Assembly (NCBI GenBank): GCA_016867495.1
Contig: VGJL01000003.1
Coordinates: forward strand, 1 to 64,000
DNA: 64,000 bases
Direction: 5' to 3'
Source: Candidatus Eisenbacteria bacterium
GTDB taxonomy: Bacteria > Eisenbacteria > RBG-16-71-46 > CAIMUX01 > VGJL01
Position 1 is the stretch's first letter. Each line of letters starts with the position of its first letter. This document shows, in pieces, positions 25,009 to 36,200 of this stretch. The notes below the pieces were generated by a model that was not told the DNA's origin, did no database searches, and saw only the letters and a program-made list of their open reading frames with translations. The translations under genes were made by a program, and so were the position numbers.

Positions 25009-27657
25009 CTACCGGATGCGCACGATCTTGCTCTGGAGGCTCACGCCGGCGGTTTCGATCCTCAGAACATAAACCCCGGACGGGAGAGCCCGGCCCTCCG
25101 GCGAGTCGAGACTCCAGAATCGCTCCTGCGCTCCACGAGCCGCGACGCCCTCCTCGAGGAGGAGCAGGCGCCGTCCGACGAGATCGTGGAGGGTGACGCG
25201 AACGCGTCCCTGTTGGGGAATCCAGTAGCAGAGCCGCACTCCGTCCCGGATCGGGTTCGGCCGAATCGAGAGGATCGCGGGAACGCCCGCCCGCGTCCCG
25301 GACGGCGCGAGACGCGCGGGACCGAGCCAGTCGAGGGGGCGCCCTCCCTCCACCAGGCGGATCCAGTAGTCGCAACCCTCCCTCGGCGGGGCCGGATCGA
25401 CGGCGACAAAGCGGCCGTCGGATCCGACTGGAATCGGATCTCCCGCAAGCGGCGATCTCTCGCCTCCCGCCGCCGCGCGGTGGATCTCGATCGCCGCGGC
25501 GGTGTCCAGATGAAGACAGCCCTCGATGCGGGCCTGCGACCCCAGCCAATCGGCCGTGAGGGAGCGCAACGTGACGGGGACGATCATCTCCTGCCAGCGG
25601 GCGATGTTGCGCGAGGGCTTCTGTCCGGCCTGCTGGAAGCTCCCTCCGACGTAGAGATCCCCCTCATGGGCGGCGAGCGCGCCGACCCATCCGGCGGCGC
25701 CGGAGCCGAGCGGCGACCATGCGAAGCCGTCCCAGCGCGCCACGAAGTTGAGGACGGTGCCATCGGAGCGATTGAAACCGCCGCCGGCGATCAGCCTGCC
25801 GTCGAAGACCGACAGGGCGGAGACCCAATCGTTGAGTCCCGCGCCGACGGAAGACCAGGACGCGCCGTCCCACCGCGCGACATTGCTCGCGGCCGCGCCG
25901 CCCGCGTGGGAGAAGGTGCCTCCCGCATAGAGCGTTCCCCCGAGGGAAGCCAGGGCGAAGACCCACTTGTTCATCCCTGAGCCGAGGGGGGACCACGACG
26001 CGCCGTCCCACCGCGCGACGCGGTCGGCGCCGACGTCACCGGCTCTGCCGAAGTCCCCCCCGGCGAGGAGAGCCCCGTCGTGGACGATGAGCGTATTGAC
26101 CTTGCCGTCCGTTCCGCCTCCAACGGGGAGCCACTCCGATCCGGTCCACCGCGCCACGCGATCGACGGCCGTCGTACCGGAGAGGAGGAAGTCGCCTCCC
26201 GCGAAGATCTCGCCCTCGAAGAGGCAGACGGCGAGAACGGGCCCGTCGAGGCCCGGGCCGAGCGCCTGCCAGGCGCCGTCGTTCCAGAGGGCGATGTTCA
26301 GAGCCGCCGCGCCGCCCGCGGAAGAGAAGTACCCTCCCGCGACCAGGCTCGAGTCGGTCCCCGCCAGAGCGTAGACCGGGCCGTCGAGCCCGCCGGCGAG
26401 CGAGTCCCACTCCCCTCCCGACCAGACGGCGACGCGTCCTGCGGCGACCTGCCCCGCGCTCGTGAACGAGCCTCCGGCGTAGAGGGCCCCGTCATGAGGG
26501 CAGAGGGCCAGGACTTCTCCGTCCACTCCCTTCCCCAGGTAGTCGCGCCAGGAGGATCCGTCCCAGCGGGCGAGCTGCCCCGCGGTCCTCTCGCCCGCCC
26601 TGGCGAAGGCTCCTCCGACGATCAAGCTGCTCCCCTGGGCGAGCAGAGCGCGACCCGCTCGATCGAGACCCTCTCCCAGAGGGCTCCACTCGGCCCCGTC
26701 CCAGAGGGCGATCGATCGCGCGGTGTCCGCGCCCACGAGCGTGAAGTGGCCGGAGGCGGCGAGTCGGCCATCGTAGGCCGTCAGGGCCGTGACCTCGCCG
26801 TCGGGCTGAGAGCCCAGCGCGCTCCACGACGCCGAGTCGGGATCCCAGCGAGCGATGTATTCGGATCTCAGTCCTCCGGCGTTCGTGAAGGCCCCCCCGG
26901 CGAAGAGTTCCCGGCCGTACGGCGCGAGCGCGTGAACGTCCCCGCTCAGTCCCCCCCCGAGCGGAGTCCAGGTCGCGCCATTCCAACGCGCGGCCCTGAG
27001 GGCGGCGGCGCTGTCGGCCTCGGTGAAGCTGCCGGCCGCGTAGAGCGAGCCGTCCAGCACCGCGAGGGCCGCCACGTCGCCGTTCACTCCGTGATGGAGC
27101 GGCGACCATCCCGAGTCGTCGAACGCCGCGACATGGCCCATCGGCGATGCGCCGGATCGATCGAAACTCCCGCCGGCGATCAGCTTCCCCTCGTGGACCG
27201 CGAGGGCGAGAACGTCGTCGTTCAGCCCCTCGCCGAGGCGCGACCACTCCGAACCGTCCCACGCGGCGATGTGTCCCACGGACGTGGCCCCGGCGAAGGT
27301 GAACTCGCCGCCCGCGATGAGCTTCCCGTCGTGCACGGCGAGGGCGAGGACGGCGTCGTTGAGCCCCGGGCCGAGCGGAGCCCAGGAGGAGCCTGTCCAG
27401 CGAGCGATTCCTGTGGCCGCGCTCCCCCCCGGCTGGGTGAAATCGCCGCCGACGTAGAGGTCGCCGCCGAAGACGGCGATGGCGCGGACCTCGCCGCCGA
27501 TCGGGAGCGTGCCGAACCCCGGCCACCAGTGATCGTCATCGGCTCGCGCGGGGATCCCGATCGGGTCGACGGGGCGCTGGCCCGTCCGGGGGGCGACTCC
27601 GGCCGCGACAGGGCTCGCGAGGATCGTGATGAGAAGGACGAGGAGGCTTCGTCGCAT
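25009..27657 (-). CDS. Secreted 14-repeat beta-propeller-like protein with T9SS-type C-terminal tail
   Basis: 882 residues from ATG 27657. The N-terminus is a signal peptide (RRSLLVLLITILASPVAAG). About residues 56-695 are fourteen degenerate repeats of about 46 residues with the pattern VxALaxxdGxLxAGGxFxxAGgxxxxxiArWdGxxWxxLGxGl. Fourteen units would fit two seven-bladed propellers. A spacer domain follows, and the final 80 or so residues ('RPNPIRDGV', 'VTLHDLVGRRLL', 'ALPSGVYVLRIE') match the FlgD-like/Por-secretion-tail class of sorting domains. The protein is probably exported by type IX secretion and surface-anchored or released. No catalytic motif is seen. Confidence 0.8.
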   Translation of the reverse strand: MRRSLLVLLITILASPVAAGVAPRTGQRPVDPIGIPARADDDHWWPGFGTLPIGGEVRAIAVFGGDLYVGGDFTQPGGSAATGIARWTGSSWAPLGPGLNDAVLALAVHDGKLIAGGEFTFAGATSVGHIAAWDGSEWSRLGEGLNDDVLALAVHEGKLIAGGSFDRSGASPMGHVAAFDDSGWSPLHHGVNGDVAALAVLDGSLYAAGSFTEADSAAALRAARWNGATWTPLGGGLSGDVHALAPYGRELFAGGAFTNAGGLRSEYIARWDPDSASWSALGSQPDGEVTALTAYDGRLAASGHFTLVGADTARSIALWDGAEWSPLGEGLDRAGRALLAQGSSLIVGGAFARAGERTAGQLARWDGSSWRDYLGKGVDGEVLALCPHDGALYAGGSFTSAGQVAAGRVAVWSGGEWDSLAGGLDGPVYALAGTDSSLVAGGYFSSAGGAAALNIALWNDGAWQALGPGLDGPVLAVCLFEGEIFAGGDFLLSGTTAVDRVARWTGSEWLPVGGGTDGKVNTLIVHDGALLAGGDFGRAGDVGADRVARWDGASWSPLGSGMNKWVFALASLGGTLYAGGTFSHAGGAAASNVARWDGASWSSVGAGLNDWVSALSVFDGRLIAGGGFNRSDGTVLNFVARWDGFAWSPLGSGAAGWVGALAAHEGDLYVGGSFQQAGQKPSRNIARWQEMIVPVTLRSLTADWLGSQARIEGCLHLDTAAAIEIHRAAAGGERSPLAGDPIPVGSDGRFVAVDPAPPREGCDYWIRLVEGGRPLDWLGPARLAPSGTRAGVPAILSIRPNPIRDGVRLCYWIPQQGRVRVTLHDLVGRRLLLLEEGVAARGAQERFWSLDSPEGRALPSGVYVLRIETAGVSLQSKIVRIR
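25590..27492 (-). repeat. Fourteen tandem protein-level repeats inside the propeller gene
   Basis: The repeats are about 138 bp each and are seen clearly as protein (GG-x-F ... AxWdG ... LG-x-G). At DNA level they are diverged enough that they are not simple tandem duplicates. The best conserved units are the two near 25800-26060. There are no spacers and no palindromic repeat, so this is not CRISPR. Confidence 0.8.
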
Positions 27658-27662
27658 ATCGT

Positions 27663-28742
27663 CTACCTCGTGACCTTCCAGAAGAGGACCGTCCCGAGGA
27701 TGGCGAAGAGAAGGTTGCCCATCCACGCGGCCATCATCGGCGCCACCGCGCCATTGTATCCGAGCACCTGTCCGGCGCGCAAAAGGGCGTAGTAGGCGAA
27801 GCCGAGGAAGATCGTCGCGCCGAAGCCGAGGGCGATGCTGCCGCCCCGGACGATCCGGAGCGAGAGGCTCGCGCCGATCAGGACCATGATGAGGCTTGCC
27901 AGGGGGAAGGAGACCCGCAGATGGTAGTCGGTGCGGATCTTCACATCGCGACCGCCGCTCGCGCGGACCTTCGCGGCGTACCTCCGCAGCTCCGCCATGT
28001 TCATCTGAAACGGGTTCTCGTTGGGCCGCGCGAAATCGGCCGATGTCTCCTTCAGTTCCGAGGTTCCATAAGCTTCGAAGCGGACGCTCGTCTCGATCGA
28101 GTCGCGGAAGGTCCGGAGGAACCCCTTCTCGAAGCGCCAGAGCCGGTCCTTCATGGCCGCCTTCTCGGCGTCGATCCGCCTCTCGATGCCGTGGCTGCTC
28201 AACGTCTGAACCGAGACGTTCCGGAGGCTCCCGGTCGAGCCGTCGTAGAACTCGACCAGGTAGAAGATCCCTCCCTGCCCGAGGTAGCGGACGTTCATGC
28301 GACCGGTCATCTCCTCCGGGATCTGCTGCTTGATCTCGACCTTGAGGATTCGCCTCTGGGCGCGGTAGGCCTCGGGCACGATCGTTTCGGCGACGGCATA
28401 GGTGGCCCCCGCGATCGCGAGGGCGGCCAGGAGCATCGGCCCGGCGATCCGGACGGGCGAGATCCCCGCCCCCTGCATGGCGGTCACCTCGTTGAACCGG
28501 CGGAGCTGTCCGAGGGAGAGGATCGATCCCAGCAGCGCGGCGAGGGGGATCACCTGGACGAGGATCACGGGGAGGCTCCAGAGGTAGTAGCGGAGGATGA
28601 GGGTCGTGGAGGCCTTGTGGTCGACGAAGACATCGATCTTCTCGATCGCGTCGACGATGACGAAGATTCCGACGAAGAGGGTGACGCCCATCAGGGTGTA
28701 GAGAAGGAAGTCCCCGAGGACGTAGCGGTCGAGACGCCTCAA
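27663..28742 (-). CDS. lptG: LPS export permease LptG
   Basis: 359-residue YjgP/YjgQ-family permease of the LptB2FG transporter that extracts LPS from the inner membrane. It has six predicted membrane helices: two or three at each end ('YVLGDFLLYTLMGVTLFVGIF', 'PLASLIMVLIGASL', split here) flanking a periplasmic jellyroll region. The 'MQGAGISPVRI' turn is typical. I chose TTG 28742, which overlaps the lptF stop as TTGA and has GGAGGAG upstream. The assignment as G rather than F follows gene order and size. Confidence 0.88.
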   Translation of the reverse strand: MRRLDRYVLGDFLLYTLMGVTLFVGIFVIVDAIEKIDVFVDHKASTTLILRYYLWSLPVILVQVIPLAALLGSILSLGQLRRFNEVTAMQGAGISPVRIAGPMLLAALAIAGATYAVAETIVPEAYRAQRRILKVEIKQQIPEEMTGRMNVRYLGQGGIFYLVEFYDGSTGSLRNVSVQTLSSHGIERRIDAEKAAMKDRLWRFEKGFLRTFRDSIETSVRFEAYGTSELKETSADFARPNENPFQMNMAELRRYAAKVRASGGRDVKIRTDYHLRVSFPLASLIMVLIGASLSLRIVRGGSIALGFGATIFLGFAYYALLRAGQVLGYNGAVAPMMAAWMGNLLFAILGTVLFWKVTR

Positions 28743-30148
28743 GCTCTCCTCCTTCGCGCCGCGGGCTGAGGCGGGCCGGTCGTCGCGATCCTGAGCGTCA
28801 AGTAGATCCCGAGCGGCCCCAAGAGGAGATTCGCGAACCACATCGCGAGCCAGGGTGGAGCGAGGCCTCGATCGGCCAGCTGCTCGCCCCCGATGAGGCA
28901 GGCCCAGTAGAAGAGGAAGAAGACGACGGAGAGGAAGCCGGCGGCCAGCCCCCCGCGCCGCGCCCGCATTCCCAGGGGAGCGCCGATCAAGACGAAGACG
29001 ACGCAGGCGACGGGGATCGAGAACTTCTTCTGGATCTCGACCCGGAACGAGTCGATCTGCTTCCTGATCCCCTTCGCCTGCAGCAGCTTGATCTTGAGCT
29101 CCTCGATCTGCCGTCTCTTGGCCGCGGAGATCTCGGGCGGCGCGTCCGTCTTGCCCCTGCCGGCGATCAAAGCCAGCGCGCCCGCGAGGATTCTCCTCGC
29201 TCCGCGCGGCCGCATCTCCGCCTCGTCGATAGGGGGCAGCTCCTCGGGGCTCGCGACTCCCAGGCGCGCGAGCGAGGAGTCGACATCCGCCCGCGAGCGA
29301 CGGTAGTCCTTCTCGAGCGTCTCGATCTCGCGCTTCATGTCGCCGACCGACATCTCCCTCTGGCCGCGGCTTCGGCGGACGGCGCGCGCGAGGGCCTCGG
29401 TCGCGCCCGCAAGGTGCATCGTCTGCTCCCCAAAGACGAGGCGGCGGTACCGGCCGTCCTTCGCGTGCGGATCGGCCTCGTGGATCTCTCCGTCCCTGAG
29501 ACTGAGCACCACCTCGTTGCGCTCGGCGACGAAGCTGAGGAGGCCGTGCCGGGCCCTGATCGTGCGCGGCCCCGCGCCGGAGTCGGACGTGTCGACGATC
29601 AGGACGTCGCTCATCTCGCCGCTCCGGTCGTCGAGCTTGCCCACGAACAGGTCGTATCCCTCGAAGTCGTCGATGAAGATCCCCTCCTGGATCTCCGCCG
29701 ACGGGCGGGTGCGCTGGATCTCCCCGACGATGTTCGCGAAGGCATGGTTCGTGTCGGGTAGAATGAAGTTGTTGAAGAGCGCGAGAAGGATCGCGACCAG
29801 CGAGGCGAGGAAGAGGGTCGGAAGCATCGTCGCGACCAGGTTGATCCCGCTCGCGCGCATGGCGGTGATCTCGTTATCCTGGCTCATCTGGCCGTAGGCC
29901 ATCAGGACTGCCACCAGCACGCCGCAGGGCACGGACAGGGCAATCATCCAGCCCAGGCCGAGCAGGAACAGCTTCCCGACGATCAAGAGGGAGATCCCCT
30001 TGCCGAGGAACAGGTCGAGGTAGTCGAGCAGCAGCTCGAGCGTGAGGAGAAACGTGACGACCGCGAATCCAAGGAGAAAAGGCCTCCACAGCTGGCGCGC
30101 GACATAGCGGGAGAGGATCCCGAGTGGCACCAGCCGTCTTGACGTCAA
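28739..30148 (-). CDS. lptF: LPS export permease LptF, with a coiled-coil insertion
   Basis: 469 residues from TTG 30148, which has GGAGGT six bases upstream; ATG 30175 would add nine. Membrane helices frame a periplasmic domain as in LptG; 'MSQDNEITAMRASGINL' and 'SIPVACVVFVLIGAPLGMRARRG' (read in parts) are family-typical. About 110 residues between the periplasmic domain and the last helices are charged and probably coiled-coil ('MKREIETLEKDYRRSRADV', 'KRRQIEELKIKLLQAKGI'), making it longer than the usual 360 or so residues. It is coupled to lptG. Confidence 0.88.
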   Translation of the reverse strand: MTSRRLVPLGILSRYVARQLWRPFLLGFAVVTFLLTLELLLDYLDLFLGKGISLLIVGKLFLLGLGWMIALSVPCGVLVAVLMAYGQMSQDNEITAMRASGINLVATMLPTLFLASLVAILLALFNNFILPDTNHAFANIVGEIQRTRPSAEIQEGIFIDDFEGYDLFVGKLDDRSGEMSDVLIVDTSDSGAGPRTIRARHGLLSFVAERNEVVLSLRDGEIHEADPHAKDGRYRRLVFGEQTMHLAGATEALARAVRRSRGQREMSVGDMKREIETLEKDYRRSRADVDSSLARLGVASPEELPPIDEAEMRPRGARRILAGALALIAGRGKTDAPPEISAAKRRQIEELKIKLLQAKGIRKQIDSFRVEIQKKFSIPVACVVFVLIGAPLGMRARRGGLAAGFLSVVFFLFYWACLIGGEQLADRGLAPPWLAMWFANLLLGPLGIYLTLRIATTGPPQPAARRRRA

Positions 30149-30186
30149 CCGGACCTCCGTGTGTAATCGCCGCATACCGGATCCCG

Positions 30187-30203
30187 AAGATCCCGGGGAT
30201 CTT
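30187..30203. promoter_or_regulatory. Perfect 17-bp palindrome between lptF and sprA
   Basis: AAGATCCC-G-GGGATCTT, a perfect 8+1+8 dyad in the 144-base divergent gap, about 40 bp before lptF and 90 bp before sprA. It is followed by an AT-rich TATATA at 30221-30226. It could be a shared operator for both outer-envelope genes. No regulator is identifiable. Confidence 0.45.
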
Positions 30204-30292
30204 GAAGGCCAAGGTTGGAGTATATACCGCCGTCACATAGCAAGGAGGATCCCCGACCTCGGACCGTCGGACGCCACCATCATGAGCGATTC

Positions 30293-33200
30293 GTGTCTCT
30301 CCGCAAGACCCTCCCCCGGCTAGGCCTGACGGTTCTCGCGCTCTGCGCGGCCGTCGTCAGCCCTCTCCTGGGCGAGGAGGAGCCTTATCTCGGCTTGTGG
30401 GAGACGGCCGGGACCGGGGCCCTGGAGGGGGACCTGTTCCTCTATCGGCTGGCGATGCGCTTCAACTCCCGCGCGGCGCTCCGCTCCACCGGAATCCTGC
30501 CCGAGCCGTTCAGGGCGAGCGAGGACTCCCTCGGCCTGCGCTCCGATCGATTCGAGGACTTCGTCCTCCTGCAGGACAGCCTGGGGATGGGGTGGCTTCC
30601 GCCCGCGTGGGGCCGTCTCAAGGGGGGCAAGGACTTCACGTCCAAGCAGGTCTCGATCGATCTCGACTCCCTGGTGGTGGAGGAGGGGCTTCTGCTCGAG
30701 GGAGATCCGATCCTGCCCGCGGTCCGGCGGGAGATGGGCGGCTACCTCGAGGAGCTGACCCGTCGCAACTACAGGTCGCTGTGGGCGGAGAAGGCCGTCG
30801 AGGGCCTGCAGACGATCGAGGATCGCTCCGGGCAGAAGGCCGGACTCGTGCCGAAGCTCGCCCTTCCCGTGGAGATGCCCGGGCCGGTCCGGAGCATCAT
30901 CGGGGCGGGCCGGCCCAGCCTCACCGTGCGGGGGAGCGAGCGGATCTCCTTCAGCGGAACGAGCCGGTGGTACCCGGACCGCCCGATCAACGAGTTCCAG
31001 CGCAAGGCGTCGAAGTTCCCGCAGCTCGACATGAAGCAGGAACTGAACCTGACCCTGACAGGGAACATCGGAGACAAGGTGTCCGTCGATGTCGACCAGT
31101 CCAGCCAGGCGGCGACCCCTCTCGAGAACAGGATCAAGATCCGCTACAAGGGATACGAGGACGAGATCATCCAGCAGGTGGATCTCGGCAACACGAGCCT
31201 GCAGCTTCCGAGCACGCAGTATGTCTCCTACCAGGGACGTCACGAGGGGCTCTTCGGAATCAACACGAGGGCCTTGGTCGGCAGCGTCGAGGTGACGGGG
31301 ATCCTGAGCAAGCAGGAAGGGAAGAACGACACGCGAAGCCTCACGCGCGGGGCGGAGGTCCGCACCTTCGAGATCGAGGACTGGCAGTACCGGCGCGGCA
31401 AGTTCTTCTTCCTGATCGACCCGGACGGCCCGCGGCTTCCCGAGGGTGACCAGGTCGTCGATCTGGAGGTCTGGATCGACGACCGCAACGGAAGCAACAA
31501 CAACGAGCAGCTCACGGTCCCCGCCTATGTGACCCTCTCGGGGAATCCCCCGGGGCGCGGGGAGGGGCGGGATTCGGTATGGGCGACGGGGGCGTTCAAC
31601 CGCCTCACTCCCAGCCAGGACTTCATCGTTCAGATGGATGTCTACCCCGGCTATCCCGTGCTGATCCTCGATGACTACCAGATTCTCGATGACAGGATGA
31701 CGAAGGCGATGGGGGTCAGCTACCGGACGCTGAGCGGCCTCGAGGTCGGCGGGACGACGGGAGGCAACCCCGACTCGCTGGTCCTCATGATCCTCAGGCC
31801 GGCCGCGGAGATGGGGGAAACCAACCCGCTCGATCTCACGCAGGGGATCTTCGCCGACAAGCGGCGCTGGGAGATGCGCAACGTCTACGACCTGGGGAGC
31901 AACCTCTCCTCCGACGGGCTGACCGTGCGGGTCCGCCGCAAGAGGACCGTGGGGGGGATCACGAACCCGGACCGCATTGGAGAGGTCACGTTTCTCGAGA
32001 TCCTCGGGCTCGACCTCTACACCGATGCCGGCGAGAACCAGACGCCGGGACCCGACGGGAAGATCGACCGGGGCAAGATCAACTACGATTCGGGGTACGT
32101 GATGCTCTGCAACCTGCAGCCGTTCGCCCCCGTCGATGTCCAGGCGGCGCTCGGGTGCGAGCCGACCCGCGCGGAGCTGCCCGACGACCACCTCGTCCCC
32201 GGCCTCTACCTGCGAAACGACTGGTCTTCCGGCGTCGACGCCAACACGATCTCCCAGTTTCAGTTCGAAGTCACGGCGAGGACATCGGTCTCCCGCATCA
32301 GCCTGAACGCCTTCAACATTCTGCAGGGCTCCGAGGTCGTCACGGCCGGCGGGAGGACCCTGGCCAGGGACCGCGACTACACGATCGACTACGACGCGGG
32401 GGAGATTCAGATCCTGGACGCGGCCGACGTGCGCGACACCGACGAGATCCGGGTGAGCTACAGCTACCTCCCCTTCGGCGGCGGAGGCCAGAAGACGCTG
32501 ATCGGCACGGCCCTGCGCTACAGGCCCCAGGCGGCGAAGCTCGATCTGTCCACAGCCTGGGTCTACGAGAGCAAGGGCGCCCCGGGGATCGAGGGCCGGC
32601 GGCCGCGCTTGGGTCAGGAGCCGACGCGCACCGTTGTCGGGGAGGTCGCCGCCTCCTACAAGGCGGAGCCGTGGCTTCTGACCGCTCTCGCGGACGGGCT
32701 TCCGTTTGTTCGCGCCAGCGCCAGGAGCGCGATCTCCCTCGACACGGGGACGGGCCTGTCCTTCCCCAACCCCAACACGCGCGGCCTCCTCTATGTCGAC
32801 GACTTCGAGGGAGCGAAGGATGTCTTCTCGATCTCGACCAACCGCGTGAGCTGGCGTCCCGCCGGCGTTCCGGAAGCGGCGGCGAAGGGGGCGGGCGCGG
32901 TCGAGACCTGTGAGTACCGCGGCGAGGCCTGGTGGTACACGCCACGGGCGGCGGTGAAGGAAGGGGACCTCCAACCCACGCACGAAGGAAGCGGCGGTCT
33001 CGACAAGACGGAGAAGGACAACAATCGACAGGTCCTCGAAATCCACTTCATTCCCGCGGGAAGCCAGGAGCAGGACCGGAGGAAGTCCTGGTTCTCGCTC
33101 GTGCAGCCGATCGCGCAGCGGGGCACGGACCTCTCGAGGGCGCAGTTCCTGGATATCTGGGTGAACGACTTCCGTCGTCCAGGCGACGCGGTCTCGCCGA

Positions 33201-36200
33201 GGGAGGGGAAGCTCCACATCGACATCGGAGTCGTCTCCGAGGACGCGGTCTGGACGCGGAGGCGCGTCGGGACGGAGGGGCTTCTCGAACTGGGATCGTT
33301 CCCCGACGCGCAGCTCGGATTCAGGGAGTTCGACACCGAGGACAGCACCCGAGACGGCCAGCTCGACGACCCGGGAGGGGGCGGGGGCGAGGACATCGGG
33401 ATCGACTTCAAGACCGATCCAGAGGAGGGGGCGGGGGAAGATCCCGCGTACGACAACTGGGACTTCGACGAGGGCGAGGACGATAGCAATCGCGACCTTC
33501 CCTTCGCGAACCCGAACGACCTGCCGGCGGGCAGGTATCTCCTCTCCGAGGAGCGATTCGCCAAGTTCGCCCGGATCAATGGGACCCAGGCGAATGGTCG
33601 CCTCGACACGGAGGACCTAAACGGCAACCAGATCCTTGACCAGACGGAGGCGTACTTCGCTTTCGAGCTCGACCTGGCCGACCCGTCGCTGATCGAGTTC
33701 GAGTCGTCGCAAGCCCCCGACCAGGATCAGGCCTACTCGGGCTATACGCGCGGGTGGAGGCGAATCCGGATTCCGCTTGCGCCTCAGTTCTACACGAAGG
33801 TCGGCAACCCGAGCTGGGAGCAGGTTCGCCACGTGAGGATCTGGCTGGATGGCTTCAGCAAGCAGACCGTCCTGCAAGTAGGCGGGATCGACATCACCGG
33901 AAACCGCTGGCTGAAGGGAGCGATCCGTGACGCCCGAGGCGCGGAGGTTTCCGCGGAGGAGCTCGAGCAGCGGGGTGAGGACTTCTTCCCGGCGGTACTC
34001 AACAACAAGGACAACTCGACCTCCGAGTACACGCCCCCCTTCAAACCGAAGGAGAGGCAGAATGTGGAGGAGCGGGAACAGTCGCTCGCCCTGGAGCTCA
34101 GGAACTTCCCGCCGGGGCATCGCTCTTCGGTCTACCGGACCTTCCCGCAGGCGCAGGACTTCGTCAGCCTCTACCGCACCCTGGAGTTCTATCTCAATCG
34201 CAGGATCCGGGAGGGTCCTCCGGATCCCAATCTCGAGTTCTTCGTTCGCCTCTCGCGCAACGCTGCGACCGAAGAAGAGAACTACTACGAATACAGGGTT
34301 CCCGTACCCCGCGACTGGGTCCTGCACACGGTGAGCATGGGGGAGCTTTCCCGCCTCCAGCTCGAGCGGGCCGACTCCGCCACGGGGATCGTCGTCGAAC
34401 GGCTCGAGAACGGGGCGACGCTCACGAGGAAGGGATCGCCCAGCTTCACGAGCATCCAGAGGATCAGCTTCGGCGTCATCAACGTGGGGGTCACGACCGT
34501 CGAGAACGGCAGCGTCTGGGTCGACGAGCTCAGGCTCGGATCGGTCAAACGCGACACCGGGATGGCGAACCGGGTCTCCTTCAACATGGCGATGTCCGAT
34601 CTCGCGTCCGCGAACGTCAGCTTCCAGAGGATGGACGCCGACTTTCTCCGCGTCGGCAGCGAGCGGGGAAGTGGAACGACCCGGACCGACTACACCGTCG
34701 GCGGACGCCTCAACGCGGAGAAGTTCGCGGAGAGGTCGGGGTTGCGCCTGCCCTTGAGCTTCAACGTCTCGCGCGGCCGCACGGTCCCCAAGTTCCGGAC
34801 GAACGGGGACCTCGTCCTCGAGAAGCCGAGGCCCAGCGACATCACCGAATCGATCAACAAGGACTTCTCGTTCAGTCTATCCCGCAACCGGTCGACGAAC
34901 CCCTGGCTCCGCTACACCCTCGACGCGGTCAGCCTCTCGGGCCGGACCGGGCAGTCGATCCAGAACAGCCCCGACGCGAGAGACACGACGGTCAGCTCGA
35001 GCGGCAACCTGCAGTTCTCCCTGCCGCTGCAGGGCGGACCGCCGATCAAGTACTACAAGGACAAGGAGCTCCGTCTCCTTCCCAACAGCCTCACCTTGGG
35101 TCTGAGCGGTTCCCGACAGCGCAGCATCAGCTACAGGCGCAAGAACGCCGACCTCACGCAGGACCTCTACGAGCCGAGCCTGGACCTGAGGACGAGGACC
35201 GCCTCGATGAGCTGGTCGACGGGACTGCGCCCGGTCGAGCAGGTCACCTACGGATTCGACCAGACGAGGGATCTCCTGCTCGCCACGGCCCCGCGGCGGG
35301 TCGGGGGGGTCAATCTCGGGACGGAGACCGGCCGCCGCCACCAGCTCAACGCCTCGCATCAGATCTCTCTCTTCAAGCGGGCGCTTGTCCCGAAGGTGAC
35401 CTGGGCGGGGAACTCGGACAACAAGTTCAACGCGATCCAGGCAAGCGGGGGGGTTCGCGAGCGCAGCAACAACTTCGACACCGGAAACACGCTGACCTTC
35501 ACGGGCACGCTGCCGATCGACCGGCTGTTCCAGATGCTCCCCCGCTTCGGGCGCGGAGGGGGAGCTGCCCCGGCCCCGGGGGATTCGGCCGCGGGAGCGA
35601 GCCGGGGCCGCTCGGCGGGCCGCGCGACATCGAGCGGTTCCTCGGGGGGATGGTTCTCGATCTCGGCCGTCAGCGCGACCCACTCGATCGGCAAGACGCG
35701 CAGCCTCGATCGATTCGCAGGAGAGCCATCGATCCCCTTCCAGCTCGGCCTCTCTTCCGACCCCGGCAGCGGGGTCCGCAGGCTCACAGGGGCCTCCGAC
35801 GCGACCGGGGATCGAAAGGACACGAGCTTCTCGACCGACTTCAAGCTGCTGGGCGAGGTGACCGTGCGCACGTCCTACGCGCAATCGAGAAGCGACAACA
35901 CGGTGAACCGGACGAGCTCGACGATCCGAACCTGGAAGTACCCGGACCTCGACATCAACTGGGGGAGGTTCTACAAGCGCGTCAAGCTCGACCGCTGGGC
36001 GAAGGACGTGCGCGCCACGACGCGGTACAGCCGCGAGCTCAGGGAGACCGGCACCAGCACCAATCCCAAGGACAGGACGGAGTCGACGGTCTCCTTCCGC
36101 CCCCTGCTCAACCTCGACGCGACCCTCAACAACGGATTCTCGGCCAAGCTGACCTCCTCCTACAGCACTTCGAACTCCGAGCAGTTCGGCCTGCTCAGGA

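Noticed and set aside
25590-27492. CRISPR-like periodicity
   Set aside because: The period is about 138 bp, the frame is open throughout, and the conservation is at protein level.
30242-30250. AAGGAGGAT as Shine-Dalgarno for sprA
   Set aside because: No ATG, GTG or TTG in the sprA frame lies at a usable distance; the first plausible start (GTG 30293) is 43 bases away. ATG 30282 is out of frame and soon stops.
30320-33217. 965-residue open frame antisense to sprA
   Set aside because: Composition is typical of a shadow frame, whereas the plus strand has clear SprA signatures throughout.
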